Shown: positions 23,524 through 35,640, numbered from the stretch's first letter. The stretch: 64,000 nt of DNA from Cunninghamia lanceolata (GCA_027924645.1 BSBN01001752.1:14278001-14342000); one strand, 5' to 3'. Numbers and translations: made by a program. The notes: generated by a model from the letters alone, not told the origin.

Positions 23524-24640
23524 CTAGATCACCTCTAAAACTCTATTCTGCATCTTCGGAGCGCTCTGTCTACATCTCCGGAGCTGACTCCCTGCATCTC
23601 TGGAGCTCTGTTTCTGCATCTCTGGAGCATCTCCAGAGCTGCACATACTTTCCAAAGTTGAACCTTTGGAGCTCTGTTGTTGTCTTTCTGGAGCTGAACC
23701 TCTAGAACTATATTCTTTCCGGGGTTGTACACCTCTGAAGCTATCAACAATGCCAAGCCTATCTCTTAGGCATTCAAAAGAATCTTTTGGCAATGCCTTG
23801 GTAAAAATGTCAGCGAGCTGCTGCTCAGATCTACAATACTATAACTCAATCTCTCCTCGTTCTACCAACTCCCTTATGAAATGATAATGGATCTCAATGT
23901 GCTTGCTTCATCTTTGGAAGACTGAATTCTTTGTCAGGGCTATTAATGAAACATTGTCACAATGAATGGTAGTACCATCTTCTTGTTGCTCATTCAAGTC
24001 TGCAATGATCCTTCTCAACCAAATAGCTTGACAAGTTGCTGCATTTGCTGCAATATACTCAGCTTTTATTGTAGAGAGAGAGACAATGGGCTACTTCTTG
24101 GATGCCCATGATATCACACCTGAACCCATGTGAAATACATAGCCAGATGTGCTCTTTCGGTCATCTACATTACTTGCCCAATCACTATCTGTGAAACCAA
24201 CCAAATTAAACTCATTAGAAACATTATACAAGATGCCATAACCTGTTGTGCCATTCACATATCTCAGGATCCTCTTTCTACTTGCCAATGTGTGTCCTTA
24301 GGCTTCTCCATGAACCTAGAAATCAGGCTTATAATATACATTAAATCAGGCCTAGTAGCTGTCAAATACATGAGGCTTCCAACCATGCTCTTGTAGAGGG
24401 TTGGGTTTACTTCCTTGTTGCTATCCTCTTTACTCAATTTTAGACCTGTATCTATTGGTGTAGGGGCAGGTTTACTATTCTCTATTTTAAATCTCTTCAC
24501 AATTTGTTTGACATAGTTAGTTTGCGAAATAAATATGCCATGCTCTGTTTGTTTGACCTTAATGCCAAGAAAAATCCTTTAGCAGACCTAAGTCTGTCAT
24601 CTCAAACTCATTCTTCATTGCCTCTTTGAAATCAACAATG
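23524..24640 (-). pseudogene. Copia-B Pol: RT remnant and RNase H (broken)
   Basis: Reverse transcriptase is reduced to its last part, starting LFIVDFKEAMKNEFEMTDLG near 24640. The catalytic YVDD is absent because about 255 bp present in copy A (about 8985-9243) are deleted, joining this fragment directly to the integrase C-terminal linker. RNase H has FTDSDWASNVDDRKSTSGYV. A TAG after WASKK (24091-24093) is shared with copy A, but the downstream frame (PIVSLSTIKAEY) is intact, unlike copy A. The C-terminal tail of SSRGSAPERQ and SSGDAPEMQ-type repeats is in frame to 23524. Confidence 0.8.
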
Positions 24641-24649
24641 AAGAGATCA

Positions 24650-26110
24650 CTCCAATGCTCTATGGTAGTTTCTCCTCGAGCTGCTACTCTCCGTAGTTCC
24701 TCCAGAGTTGTCCTCTGGAGCTTCTTCATCTTCAAGGGGTATTGTAACTGAAATACCCATGGTGCTGTCCACCGTTCCATCCCATGCTTCATTCTCAATG
24801 AATTCAACATCCCTACTGATCACAACCTTTTTGGTGATGGGATTATACAGTCTATAGGCTTTTGACTCTTCACTATAGCCTATGAAGATACATTTTTTAC
24901 CTCTATCATCAAATTTCTACCTCTTCTCTTTAGGGATGAATGCATGTACCACACACCTGAAGATTCTTAGATGTTCAACACTACATTTGTTGTTTGTCCA
25001 TGCCTCTTATGGAATCCTATCACGAACAACCTTTGTAGGACACCTATTCAATAGGTAAACCGCTATTGCTACAGTTTCACGCCAAAAAACATGTGATAGT
25101 CCTTTTCCTTTCAGCATCCTTTCTACCATCTCTTGAATGGTTCTATTTTTCCTTTCAGCCACTCCATTTTGCTGTGGAGTATACCTAGTTGTAAATTGCT
25201 TTCCAATGCCTTCATTCCTGCAGAAATTCAAAAATTCCTTAGAGATATACTCTCTCCCTCTATCTGTTCTTAGGGCTTTGATATAGTGGCTGCTTTGCTT
25301 TTCAGCTGATGCCTTAAACCACTTGAACTTCTTGAATGCTTCTGATTTGTTCTTCAAAAAATAAACCTAGATTTTTCTGTTGTAATCATCTATGAATGTC
25401 ATAAAATAAGTATTTCCAGCGAAGGTGTGGGTCTTCATGGGACCACACAAATCTGAGTGCACCAACTCCAATGGTGCTTTTTCTCTCCTAGAATACCCTA
25501 ATTGAAAGGGTTGCTTGTGCTACTTTCCTAAAATGCAAGCTTCACATTTTCCATCGGGCTCTACAATGGTTGGTAGCCCTCTAACCATTCCTTTCTTGGA
25601 CAATAAACTCAAACCAGAAAAGCCTAAGTGCCCATACCTCAAATGCCACAATTTGGATGGGTCTTTGATGACTATCCTAAAGGCTGATTATTGTCCCACT
25701 GCTGTGAGTGCAGGAGATAGTGCTAGAAACTGTGCCAGAGATAGTGCCAGAGATGGAGCTAGAGACTCTATGTGTATCCTAAGAGGAAAGATTCTATTTC
25801 TTGTCATCTGCACTACTGCAATCACTTTCTTATTGCCTCCTTTCTCAAATATTATGCACTCTCCATTTTCCATCAGGATTTTATAACCATTTTGGACCAT
25901 CTGTCCAATGCTCAATAGGTTATGTTTTATGCTAGGGGCATAATATACATCCTGGATCTTCCTCCTTTCACCATTTTTGGACTGAATGTTGACTGTACCT
26001 TTTCCCATGACGGGAACTTGCTCATTGTTTCCCATTTTTATTTCAGTCTTAATGCTGCTATTTGTAGAGGCAAAGAAGTTTTTATTTCCACTCATGTGGT
26101 TGCTACAACC
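24650..26110 (-). pseudogene. Copia-B Pol: protease and integrase (broken)
   Basis: Protease keeps WYLDSGCSNHMSGNKNFF, so its active site is intact here although changed in copy A. It continues through DVYYAPSIKHNLLSIGQM (25688-26095). The GAG-pre-integrase zinc region (LWHLRYGHL ... CEACILGK) and integrase core (FIDDYNRKI, LRTDRGREY, GVAERKNRTIQE) are readable. Shared stops lie at 25367-25369 (expected Trp) and 24917-24919; a further stop follows VVRDRIP near 25008. The integrase linker runs straight into the reverse transcriptase remnant at about 24650. Confidence 0.8.
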
Positions 26111-26208
26111 ACTGTCTAGATACCATACTTCATCACTACTCCTCTCAGCAAGGTTGCAAACAATAAATACATTTGACTATTTTTCATTTTCAGCCTTGTT
26201 CTCATTTG

Positions 26209-27135
26209 CTACATTAGCATTTTGTCCTCCATGATCTCGTTGTTTCTTTCTACACTCACTAGCATAATGACCAAACTTATGACAGTAATAACATTGAACA
26301 TTGCTTTTATCATACCTCTGATTAGAACTATTCTTCTTTTCTTGATAGCTTGGCTATGAGCTGCTTGCCTCTTCTTGGTTGTTTGAAACTCCTCTTCTGG
26401 AGTTGCTTCTTCCTCTACTTCTTTGACCTCTACCTCTGTTATTTCTTCCTCTTCCCCTACCTCTTGCATTAGTTTGAGCCTTGAAGGCTTGCTCAAGGGA
26501 ATGAGTGGATCTATTCAACCGCTACTCATGGATTTGTAATGAACCCATCAACTCATCCACTGTCATCTTGGATAGGTCTTTTGTCTCTTCAATGGTTATG
26601 ACAATAGGGTCAAATCTAGAAGGTAGACTCCTTAGGATTTTCTTAACAATCCTTTGATCATCCATGGTTTCTCCATTTATCCTTAGGTGATTTATCATGG
26701 TAGAAACCCTAGTGTGAAAGTCTAAAATAAACTCACTCTCCTTCATCTGAAGGGTTTCAAAATCTCTCCTAAATAGATGGAGTTTCACTGATCTCACCTT
26801 GTCAGTTCCCTTTTAGTTGTTCTGTAATATTTCCCATGCCTATTTTGAGTAGTTTGTTGCTACAATGCGGGGGAAAATAGCCTCTATCAAGGCTGCCTCA
26901 ATTAGACTAAGGGCTTTTGCATCCTTCACTCTTGTTTCCTTCAACTAGTTTCTTTGAGCATTAGATAGGGCTGCATAAGCTGTTGGGTCTATGGTGTCTG
27001 TAAACCCATTGATGACCAAATCCCATAGGTCATTAGCAACCAGTATTGTCTTCATCTTCTTAGCCTAGATGCCATAGTTCTGCCCATCAAAATTTGGTGG
27101 CTGCTGCCATCCTTTGCTGTCCCCACCTTCTATGC
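26209..27135 (-). pseudogene. Copia-B gag (broken)
   Basis: The gene shares three TAG stops with copy A (27065-27067, 26840-26842, 26354-26356). The start codon is lost: the ATG of copy A (GCATGGCA) reads GCATAGAA near 27134. The zinc knuckle near 26270-26310 reads C-Y-Y-C-H-K-F-G-H-Y-A-S-E-C and is intact. Other blocks match copy A, including VKKILRSLPSRFDP and MTVDELMGSLQ. Confidence 0.8.
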
Positions 27136-27245
27136 TTCTTAAATCTGAGAAGGTTGATAATGCTTAGACAAACTAGGGCTTATGTAAAACACCCACAAAA
27201 AGATTTTAACTGCCCAGAAAAACAAGGGCTACCTAGAAAAATAGA

Positions 27246-27257
27246 GCTCTGATACCA
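27246..27257 (-). promoter_or_regulatory. Copia-B primer binding site (tRNA-iMet type)
   Basis: The minus strand reads TGGTATCAGAGC two bases inside the 5' LTR, the exact plant tRNA-iMet primer site. Confidence 0.9.
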
Positions 27258-27259
27258 CT

Positions 27260-27784
27260 TATTGGCAGGCAAGGGAGGTTTAATGGCTGTTTAAACAAAT
27301 GCTACAGCACAATAGAGAGTAAAAACAAACACACAAAAGATAGACCAGAGAATAGATGCAAAACATGAATTTATATTTATGTATGCCCTTTCAAAATACA
27401 TTCAAAAACTTCTTACAAACTTCAATCCAAAGCTGCTGGTTTATTTTTCACACTCAAACAATATTTAGCCCCAAACTTGGAGCTGATGTACCATATCGTG
27501 TTGCTGCACAAATTCTTCTCAGGTCTGATATATTCTTCTTCTATTCTCTATTGTTCTGCTGCAAACTTCTTGTTCTCTTACTTCTGCGGTCAACACTTTT
27601 CCCTCCTATTTGTCTCATTCATTCATGCCCAGAAAATGGGCACTCAAACTCTCCTTTCAAATTCAAAATTACTTACCAAATTTAATGCTAGAGGTGCAAC
27701 GGTGCTAGGGGTAGATTTTGGAGATCCCCAAGTCTGATGCGGGGCAGGGGAATTAAATGGTCTAACGGAAGATTAATTCCAACA
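27260..27784 (-). repeat. Copia-B 5' LTR (47-bp deletion)
   Basis: This matches 11850-12421 except for an internal deletion near 27570 and a TG-to-TA change at its end. The deletion joins two short TTCTCT-containing sequences, consistent with slippage or microhomology repair. Confidence 0.9.
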
Positions 27785-30700
27785 ATTTTTAATATGATAG
27801 CAGATAATTGCTTTAATCTGAAGTCACCTCACTAACCAATCTGACAGAAGTGGATTATCCCAAAATTGTTGAAGAGTATCAAGACTGGCATATTACTGTT
27901 GTTAGTTGAGCTTCAATATACAATGAGATGATTTTGTAATTGAAAGGAATGACTGGCCAGGGCTCTTTGATCTATATTTGTATCCTTTTGTCCTTTTGGA
28001 AAGGAGGAGATAAAATATGGCCATCTAGGAGTATCTGTTGCAATGCTCTATGTTTCTAGATTAATGTAGAAAATTTTGATGCCAGTGTACATATATTTTT
28101 AATTTTTTTGATTGTTTAGTTTCATTGATCCATAACTAGTGTGGATATGGAAAAATAGTCCTTAATTACTTGGTTTCAGTGTTATCTAGTGCAATAATAT
28201 GAAAGAAACTATGCATATAACAATTAGAGAGAAAATGACATAAAATGATATAAGAAAAAGAGAGACAACTGCAATTTGACTTGGAGAAATGCAAAATGGG
28301 GAAAAAACTCAGAAGAGTGAGGTGTTTTTTCTCTGGCCCCTATCTTATGAGCTAGTACAATGATTTACTTCCTTCTAGAAGCCTTCAGGGACTTGTCTTG
28401 CACAATCCATAATGCCCAAACACCACACAAGCCCTGGAACTGCTCTTACACTTATCTAATTACACTTCAACTCCTTTAAGACTCATGGGCTCAAGCCACA
28501 TAAACTCAATTAAACTGATATGCTAAGAAAACACTCGAGTTGTCACAATGACTTCTTTTGGACCTATTTATGAACAAGAGTAGCATGGAAACATTGACAG
28601 GAAGCCCAAAGGTCTTCTATAATCAAAATGCCATGTTTTGGAATGTTTCAACTTCTTAGATTCTTGCAAGTTTGTCTTTTTGTCTATTCTGTGACAAGAA
28701 TCCAACTGCCACAATGGGTCATTAAGAGTGTTTAATGAGAGGAATAAGTCTTCATGAGATCAGTAAGTGACAAAATCGGCTAATTTCACTAACTTAACTA
28801 ATCCAATTTGGAATCACACCTTCCTAATTAGAAGGCTTTTGGTTCACCAAAAGTTTAGAGACTATATGAGAAAGACAAGCTCTCCACCTCCTTTCTTGGA
28901 TGTCACTTGGCTTTTAGCTTTCTTAGCTTTGCCTCCTGAAGCCAGCCAGTCATGTTCCCTGAAATTGATGCTACAACCCTTCTATTTGGGTTTGATTCTG
29001 GTTAGTAATGAACTAGGAAATTTTTAGCCCTAGCACTTTTCTCAACTTGTAAAAGAAGTGAAAAAATCTTACCACTAGCATAATTCCACTTGTCTTTCTC
29101 TTAAGTATTTACCAACGAGATTCATTGACTTGCCTTCATAAGCATTGATGATGCAACTCTTACCATTTTCCGTTGACCGGTATATATGTTCCCCCTTTTA
29201 TAAGGGATATTGGATGACATTTTGTGCACTATTTATTGGGAAACTATTCTTCTTGTGTCTGTCATTTGCATAGTTAAAGAACCCCTGCCTAGCCAAGTTT
29301 TTCTAGTTTGGTGGCAATATGAATGTAATCCACAACATCGGCATATTATTTGCAAAGGGACCACCTCATTTGAGGCATGCAATGGGTCGCTTGGAACCTA
29401 TATAGAGTGATAACAATAATTTAATATTGAGGTAATACTCAACACAATGTAAGATCATAAATAACACAAACAAAAACAAAAAAAACACTGGTCAATAGAT
29501 TGAAAGTTTTCTATTATACGCAGAATGCCAAAGATTGCATTAGAGATAGGGTCTCATACATCACACAAACTACATACCTCATACAACTTATATATTAAGG
29601 TATTTAACCTACGAACCAGTCATCCCTAGAACATCTCCGATTGATGTCTGAAACATCCTCCGTAAAACAACTAAACTATTGAATTATCCATGCTCCAACG
29701 CCAGTGCTAAACCTTTCGGCCTATTTCTTCCACCCTTCCTTTTTTTGTAACTTCACCTTATAAGCATGGGCATCCAACACATCATCATAGCATTAAACAC
29801 ATTTACCCCCATACAATATGTGGATTTATTAAGTCATAGACATGTCATAAATCCAATCATATGCCATCATATTTATAATATAGCGTGACACATAGATGTC
29901 TCAAAAGAGTGCCAAAATAGTGCTACCATATTAAAAAAATTGATAATTTTAATTTCAATTTTGATTTCCACAAGAAAGGATATATTTATAATATAGCATT
30001 GTGACACAATAAGCAGATCTAATAGATTTAAACCCACGAGAACCTTGTAAATCATAGATTCAAAGTATCTGGTTTTGAAATTGTGTAAGGAAGGCAAACT
30101 CTGGTAACCTTTTTTGAAGCTTTCAAAATTTGATTATATGTATGCATCGAAAAAAATTTATGTTATACATAACTTATAGTTTATTTCTTTTATTTCACAT
30201 GCCTTTAAATTTACTTTTATAATTTGTGCTTATTGTATTTTTGTGTTTAATTATTAAACATGCTTATTCTTTTATTGATAGAAATGACACATAAGGGTGG
30301 CTATGGGTTTTGCACTTTTGCCTCCTTTATGCATTCATTCATGAAATAATTTTTATATATATTATAGATAGTTTCTTTAAAGCTAACTTTCAAATATGCT
30401 AAGGTGGTTACCATCTCTTTGGGGTGCCCCCACATGTTTAGTTGAGATTGGGCTAATGGACTTTGCAGCTTTTAGTATACATAATGACATTTGTAGTTAA
30501 GATTTCTCTAGAAAGTAAAGTTCTAACTCACTTTAGTATATAGTAACAATGTTTTGCTCATAACATACAAAGAGAGTTAGATTAAATATAAATATATAGA
30601 TTAGAAATCAAATTTCCTAGTCTAATGGTTAAGAACATCCCTTATATTGTTAAGAAGATCACGACAATTCTTCACAAGCTTGCCAATCCATTGTTAAATT

Positions 30701-30827
30701 GTTACTGATGAAAAATATAACTCATCAATCATGTCATAGTTTGTTGGGCTATCTTTGATTTGTAACAGTGACATTAGTTTCAGTTGCATATGTTTTTATG
30801 ATTGTTTTTAAGTGCTCTATTTATTGA

Positions 30828-30920
<93 letters not shown>

Positions 30921-31010
30921 GATTGCAAAACTACTTCCAAATTACGCAATTTGACAAATGCGGGCCATTTATTCAATTTTAACACAAGAAAGCAAAATCA
31001 TCTCCCACAA
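27785..31010. repeat. Right flank of duplicated segment, copy B
   Basis: Counterpart of 12422-15664, collinear throughout with scattered substitutions and small indels. No gene is recognised. It contains the (AT)n array at 30831-30916. Confidence 0.82.
30831..30916. repeat. (AT)n microsatellite
   Basis: Longer allele of the run at 15503-15570. Confidence 0.95.
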
Positions 31011-31500
31011 TCAATACTGGCTCAACAATGAAAGCTTATGAATTGACAAAGGTCCACAAACCGCTTTCCTCGTAAAGATATCGACCGTATCTTCAGCCAG
31101 GTAGCCCGACAACACACTCCATTCCATGGAGCTCAAACTAAGGCTCATCAGATTCACGCTTCCTTTAATCGTAAGACAAATTTTATTTGATGCAGCAACC
31201 ACAAAATTTGTTCCATCAGATGATTTGACTTTGTCTTCTAACAATTCCTGGGGAGTGACGGAAATGAGAGACCAACTCGTATTATTCTCTGCTCCTGAAT
31301 CTAACTCCCATATCCCCACCAAAGTGTGCTTGATGAAAGTGCCGCATCCCAGTATGGAGGCTTCCCTGGCCTTTTGTAACCTCCCCACCAAAAGAAGCTT
31401 TCCACTACACGCTACTAACGAAGGCAGACAACCGTAGTGGTTCTTACGATGATCATCAGAATCCATCTATGGAGGCATTTCAATTTCCTTAAACTAAAAC
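31011..31500 (-). pseudogene. C-terminal part of an F-box/kelch-like gene, copy B
   Basis: A 152-codon minus-strand frame reads LPSLVACSGKLLLVGRL, GIWELD, WSLISVTPQELLEDKV, ICLTIKG and LSLSSMEWSVLSG. This order (a self-checking 'LVACGGKLLLVG' strand, an 'IWELD' strand, then 'W...V..MP..LL') is that of the C-terminal kelch or F-box-associated region of plant F-box proteins of the UFO type. The frame is preceded in phase by a TAG (near 31467), and no F-box (expected some 200 residues upstream) is found before the Gypsy integrase fragment at 31560. It is therefore a truncated remnant. The family assignment is by pattern only. Confidence 0.5.
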
Positions 31501-31559
31501 TCTCCACACGCAATGTCACAACAACCCAGATGATGACCATAGTTATTTGTAAAGTAGAC

Positions 31560-31860
31560 AACGCTCTCATTTTTTTGCCAAATTGAACTTCAGTTCAACC
31601 TACCATCCTCAGACTAATAGTTAGATGGAGAGGGTGAATCAGGTGGTGGAGGATCTCATTAGGATGTATTGCATGGACTGGCAACATAAGTGGGAGGAGA
31701 ACCTTCCCTTAGTGGAGTTTGCGTATAATAATTCATATCATGCCTCCCTAGGAATGGAACATTTTGAGGCTTTGTATGGCCATAAATGTTGTACACCTAT
31801 CAGTTGGGATAATGATGCAGGAACATCCAGAAGCATTCAAATTCAATTGGGATAGTTAAT
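31560..31860 (+). pseudogene. Gypsy integrase fragment (broken)
   Basis: The plus strand reads STYHPQTN, a TAG stop, then MERVNQVVEDLIRMY, WEENLPLVEFAYNNSYHASLG and FEALYGHKCCTPISW. This is the catalytic-core end of a Ty3/Gypsy integrase with the DDE glutamate of the ERVN motif kept. It opens abruptly and degenerates after about 31850, so it is a truncated fragment. Confidence 0.85.
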
Positions 31861-32340
31861 AGTGAAGTTACAAAGTACCGAGAGAGCGTCCTTGGAGAAT
31901 ATTGTATTCTATCACATTTGCATATCAAGAGCTGCGGAGCTGCACTTAACATCTAGACATAGTAATCTATAACATATCCAAAATTTAGATCATTTAGATT
32001 CATATCTGGAGAGATATCGCTATCAGAAGATTACTTGTCATTACTTGTTTTCACAAAGCGGAGCCGACAATGTTCAATGAAGTTTAATCAGCTTGCGAAG
32101 CAAATTTGTGACTTGTGGAGCCTAAAGGAACATTATTCAATGAAGTATAGGACCTGGCCGACTATGGAGATCTGCACGAAGTTTTATACACCAACGGAGA
32201 AATGCTTTATGTTTAGGTCTGACCTATTTGAGTGTACACATTTCATAACTAGCCGTTGCAATTGGGCCAACATGTTACTGATTAGAAGTCTTGTGGAGGA
32301 TATAAATGAAAGATAGAGGATTGTTACAAAGTAGCGATCA
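31860..32340 (+). other. Unassigned interval after integrase fragment
   Basis: No reliable coding similarity is visible. It probably holds the degenerated end of the Gypsy Pol and the start of the LTR that ends at 32771. The 93-codon frame at 32035-32316 is unsupported. Confidence 0.4.
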
Positions 32341-32771
32341 AGTGTGTGAAGACATGAAGCATCAAGACAAGTTATTTTGATCCAGATGAGTAGCAGAATA
32401 GAGTGTAGAGCAGAGCAGAGAGCAGGAGTTATAGAGTAGAGAAATGAGAAGTAGAAAGCTAAAATCATGAAAGATTATTTTTGTATGAATCTTTTGTAAT
32501 CCCTGGGCTATGACCTAGCATCTGTAAAATCCCGAGAGGCATATGTAATGTGTTTTGAGATCATAATATAAGGGGAATGAGCCTTGAAGGCTAGATTTTC
32601 CCCTATTAGGGTTTTCCCAAGATACATCTTGTGTTATGCGTTCATGAATATCTTTTATCTTTTAGTTGATTAGTTGTTAGCTTCTATTGCATAGCTGTTA
32701 TGATCATGGTGTTAGTTGATTAGGTTACAAGGATGGACAATCCTTCATTGGACCCTCCTACCTTGACTGCA
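32340..32771 (+). repeat. 3' part of a Gypsy LTR (start unresolved)
   Basis: The sequence ends TTGACTGCA at 32771, just before a tRNA-iMet primer site. This closely resembles the inner LTR end of the Gypsy at 19198 (...TGACTACA). An AT-rich promoter-like stretch (ATAATATAAGG) lies near 32565. Only the inner end is firm. Confidence 0.6.
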
Positions 32772-32776
32772 TCAAG

Positions 32777-32787
32777 TGGTATCAGAG
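32777..32787 (+). promoter_or_regulatory. Primer binding site (tRNA-iMet type)
   Basis: TGGTATCAGAG follows the LTR end by five bases. It marks the beginning of a plus-strand element whose gag-like region follows. Confidence 0.85.
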
Positions 32788-32939
32788 TTGATTTTGAATC
32801 TGTTGGGATGGTGGCAAATCTATAAAGAAGGAAGATAGTGTTGGAAGGAAGTGTGAAACCCTAAAGTGTGACAAGAATCACTGTAGAAGGAAGATATGGG
32901 TAAGCTTTTCATAGTAAGTTGTCATTCTAATTTATTTTA

Positions 32940-33840
32940 ATGGGGAAGATTGGAAAGAGGACGAAGAAAGAAAATGAAAATATAATATGTGAAAAGGAAA
33001 GGCTAAAAGAACTAGGAGAAGACAAATATGATGCCCTTGAAGAAGAATTAGAAAATGCAAGCAGGAGAAATGAAGAACTAGAAGCAGAGCTGAAATTGTT
33101 TGCGGATATTGAAAAGAGATTTAAATAATTGGAAAAAGGATTCAAGTTGTTTGGGAAGGTGGAAAAGAGAAACAGAGATCTTGAAGAAGATTTGGAAGAA
33201 TTGAAGAAGGAGAATAGTTTGCATAATAATGAAATATTAGGGTGGAAAGGACCATATTGGTCAGTTGGAGCAGTCACTTGTAGCATGCAGAAAAGAGAAT
33301 GAAATCTTGAAGATCTAAGCCTGAACTTTGTGATGTTCCATGTGATACTAATGATTTGTGTGATGATGCAAAAGTTTCTTTAGAAAGTGGGGATGAAGAT
33401 GACAGTGTAACTAAACCTACAGTTGGTGGTGATGGTATTGGTTTCAAAATCATACAGAGAATGGGATATGAAGGAAAAGGACTGGGAAAGCATCAGCAAG
33501 GAATCACAGAGCCTATTGAACAAGTAATGAGATGAAGAAGTGAAGGCCTTGGGTATGATAGAGGTAAGGATGTTACTGCAAATTCAACCAAATCAAATCA
33601 ATGAAGAAAAGGTATGTATTTTTCTCACTATAAAACACATGGACATGAAAAGGAATTGTGTTGGGATGTAAACCCTTGTAAGTTATGTGGATAAAGGAAC
33701 CATTCTGAAAAGATGTGTTGGAATAAGATGAGAAAGAGAAAGCTTGTGACATATTATATGTAGATGGATTATGGATGGATTGATGGAACAAGATGGAAAC
33801 ATGTTTCTTGTATGTTTAGAAGGTTGTATAGATGGAAGTG
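32940..33840 (+). pseudogene. Retroelement ORF with coiled coil, G-patch and CCHC knuckle (broken)
   Basis: The ATG at 32940 opens a charged coiled-coil segment (KENENIICEKERLKELGEDK, LEEELENASRRNEELEAELK), broken by TAA at 33126 but continuing in frame (KRNRDLEEDLEELKKENS). At about 33430-33531 a G-patch is readable: [19 protein letters not shown] followed by [10 protein letters not shown], with the glycines and the aromatic at the expected spacing. Next come HYKTHGHEKELCW and a CX2CX4HX4C knuckle (C-K-L-C-G-stop-R-N-H-S-E-K-M-C), itself containing a stop. Several stops make it a pseudogene. G-patches are known RNA-binding modules and occur in some retroelement polyproteins. The position after an LTR and primer site says it belongs to the retroelement, though capture of a host exon is possible. 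Confidence 0.6.
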
Positions 33841-33879
33841 TTTATATTTTGGAGGAAAAGAGGGACCAAGATACATAGA

Positions 33880-34500
33880 AAGAAGACCTTATGTAGAGTA
33901 AAACAAGGATAGTAATTCAAACTATAGAGGGAGAGATGACAGGAATCATAATTCTTATCACAATGCAGGATACCAAAGAAATGAAAGAGGATTTACCAGA
34001 AGACCATGTTTTCAAGTGTGGAGTAGAAAAGAATGAAGTAGTAAATGTCATCAAGAATTTGTTACCAAAAAAGCTAATGAAGAAGAAGAAGAGCCTGTTG
34101 ATACAGAGATAGTTTATGCAGAGGAAGAGGAACCTTTTGAGTCATCAAATTTGATAGAGAAACCAGAAGAAGGTGAAGCATTGATCTTGAGAAGATTTTT
34201 TTTGTAAATAGTGCAAGAGAAAGTTTGTATAAAATCATTCGAGAAACAGTGCAAGAGAAAGTTTGTGTAAAGTCATCTGAGAGAACAGTGCAAGGAAAGT
34301 TTGTGTGAACAAGTGTGAAATAGAACAAAAAAGAGAAGTTCATGTTGTACAGAAAGGCGAGATGACAAGTAATTCTACCGAAGGAGAAATTTTGTATACT
34401 AGAGTAAAGGAAACAAGGATGAAGTAATAGAGAACAGTATAGGAGAAGCATATGCAGAGTAGAAATTGTATGATTTTGAAGTTTTTTATGATGTTTTGAT
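33880..34500 (+). pseudogene. Gypsy gag tail and gag-protease linker remnant
   Basis: The plus strand reads YRGRDDRNHNSYHNAGYQRN and ERGFTRRPCF, clearly related to the minus-strand Gypsy gag near 17990-18080. It then gives an acidic stretch EEEEPVDTEIVYAEEEEPFE. A threefold repeat of about 38 bp (34210-34310, core GTGCAAGAGAAAGTTTGTG) follows. Stops are frequent. Confidence 0.6.
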
Positions 34501-35640
34501 TGTTCTATGCCTTGAGATGAAATCAAGGGCATGTTTTAAAATGTTTAAAGTTGAATGCCTTGTGGTGAAAATAAAGGCTCGGAAGTTGTATGTTTTTGAT
34601 TGTTGAAGATGAATTCTCTTTAATGCAATTAAAACTATATGAATGCATGCAGTTTTAGTTCTTTTTCTAATTTTTGATGATTTAATTACTAAGAAAGAAA
34701 ATATGTATGCAACTATTTGTCTTTTTCTAAATGCAATCTTCTATGTTTTTGTGTTTTTCAAATATTTGACTATTGCAATGATTTAATCTAAGAAAACAAA
34801 CTTGTGATTCAATCTAAGAAATGCAATGACATTTTACCTATAACGAGAAAAAATAATAAAAAATCAAGAGAAAATATAAACAACATTTTACTTCCTCAAG
34901 TGCAATTGTTTTCACAAATTACTAATTCTATTCTAAAAAGCAATAAAAGAACCTATAATGATGGTGCCAATACTAGGCATACATTCTCAGAGAGATCTAG
35001 CTATTTGGTAATCTTCTTTATAGTAACTAAGTCCTCTACTTGATGATGAGAAAATGGTAAGGGATTTAAGGAGATTTGAAAAAAAAATGAAACACAAGGG
35101 ATTTAAGGCTTAAAAAGAAAAAGTCTCAAGACCTATTCAAGAAGCTTGGATGAACTAGAGATTCTATGAGATATCTAAACTATGGATATCTAAACTAAAA
35201 CTTGAAAATAAAAGACTAAAAGCCTATAAAAAAACTTAAAAAGATTGTGGAAAAGCTAAGAAGCTTAAATATATATGCCATGGTAAGGCCATCATATCTA
35301 TATAACCTATGACCATGACCTAAAACATATAGAATTGAAAAAAAACAACCTAAGGGTCATTCTTTTATTATTCTTACCACATCGCCATGACACCGAAGTG
35401 TTGCTATCATATCATTTATCTACTTTCAAATCATCCTTTAATTATTATCCAAAGAAATCTCTTTCCTTGTTTGCAACATGATTTGAAAAGACCCTTTTTA
35501 CTGTTTATGACTCTGAAGATCCAAATATTTTTAATACTAGCAATCACACCTTAGTGTGCAATGGATACACCAAGATAACATATAGATAAAAGTAATTAGT
35601 ACTTCCTTTATTATTTCACATCAAACATTAGAATTTCTTG
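34500..35640 (+). other. Non-coding, AT-rich
   Basis: No gene, RNA or repeat structure could be supported. It may be decayed Gypsy internal sequence. The 79-codon frame at 34804-35043 is unsupported. Confidence 0.5.

Larger units (their letters stand above)
22833..27784 (-). mobile_element. Copia LTR retrotransposon, copy B (defective)
   Basis: This is the duplicated partner of Copia-A, without the nested insertion. Its LTRs are 22833-23405 (573 bp) and 27260-27784 (525 bp). The shorter one has lost about 47 bp between short TTCTCT repeats. Flanking target sites are CTTTT (22828-22832) and ATTTT (27785-27789), one base changed. The primer site is at 27246-27257 and the polypurine tract AAGGGGGGG lies next to 23406. 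The right LTR's terminal TG is mutated to TA. Coding is on the minus strand and broken. Confidence 0.9.
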
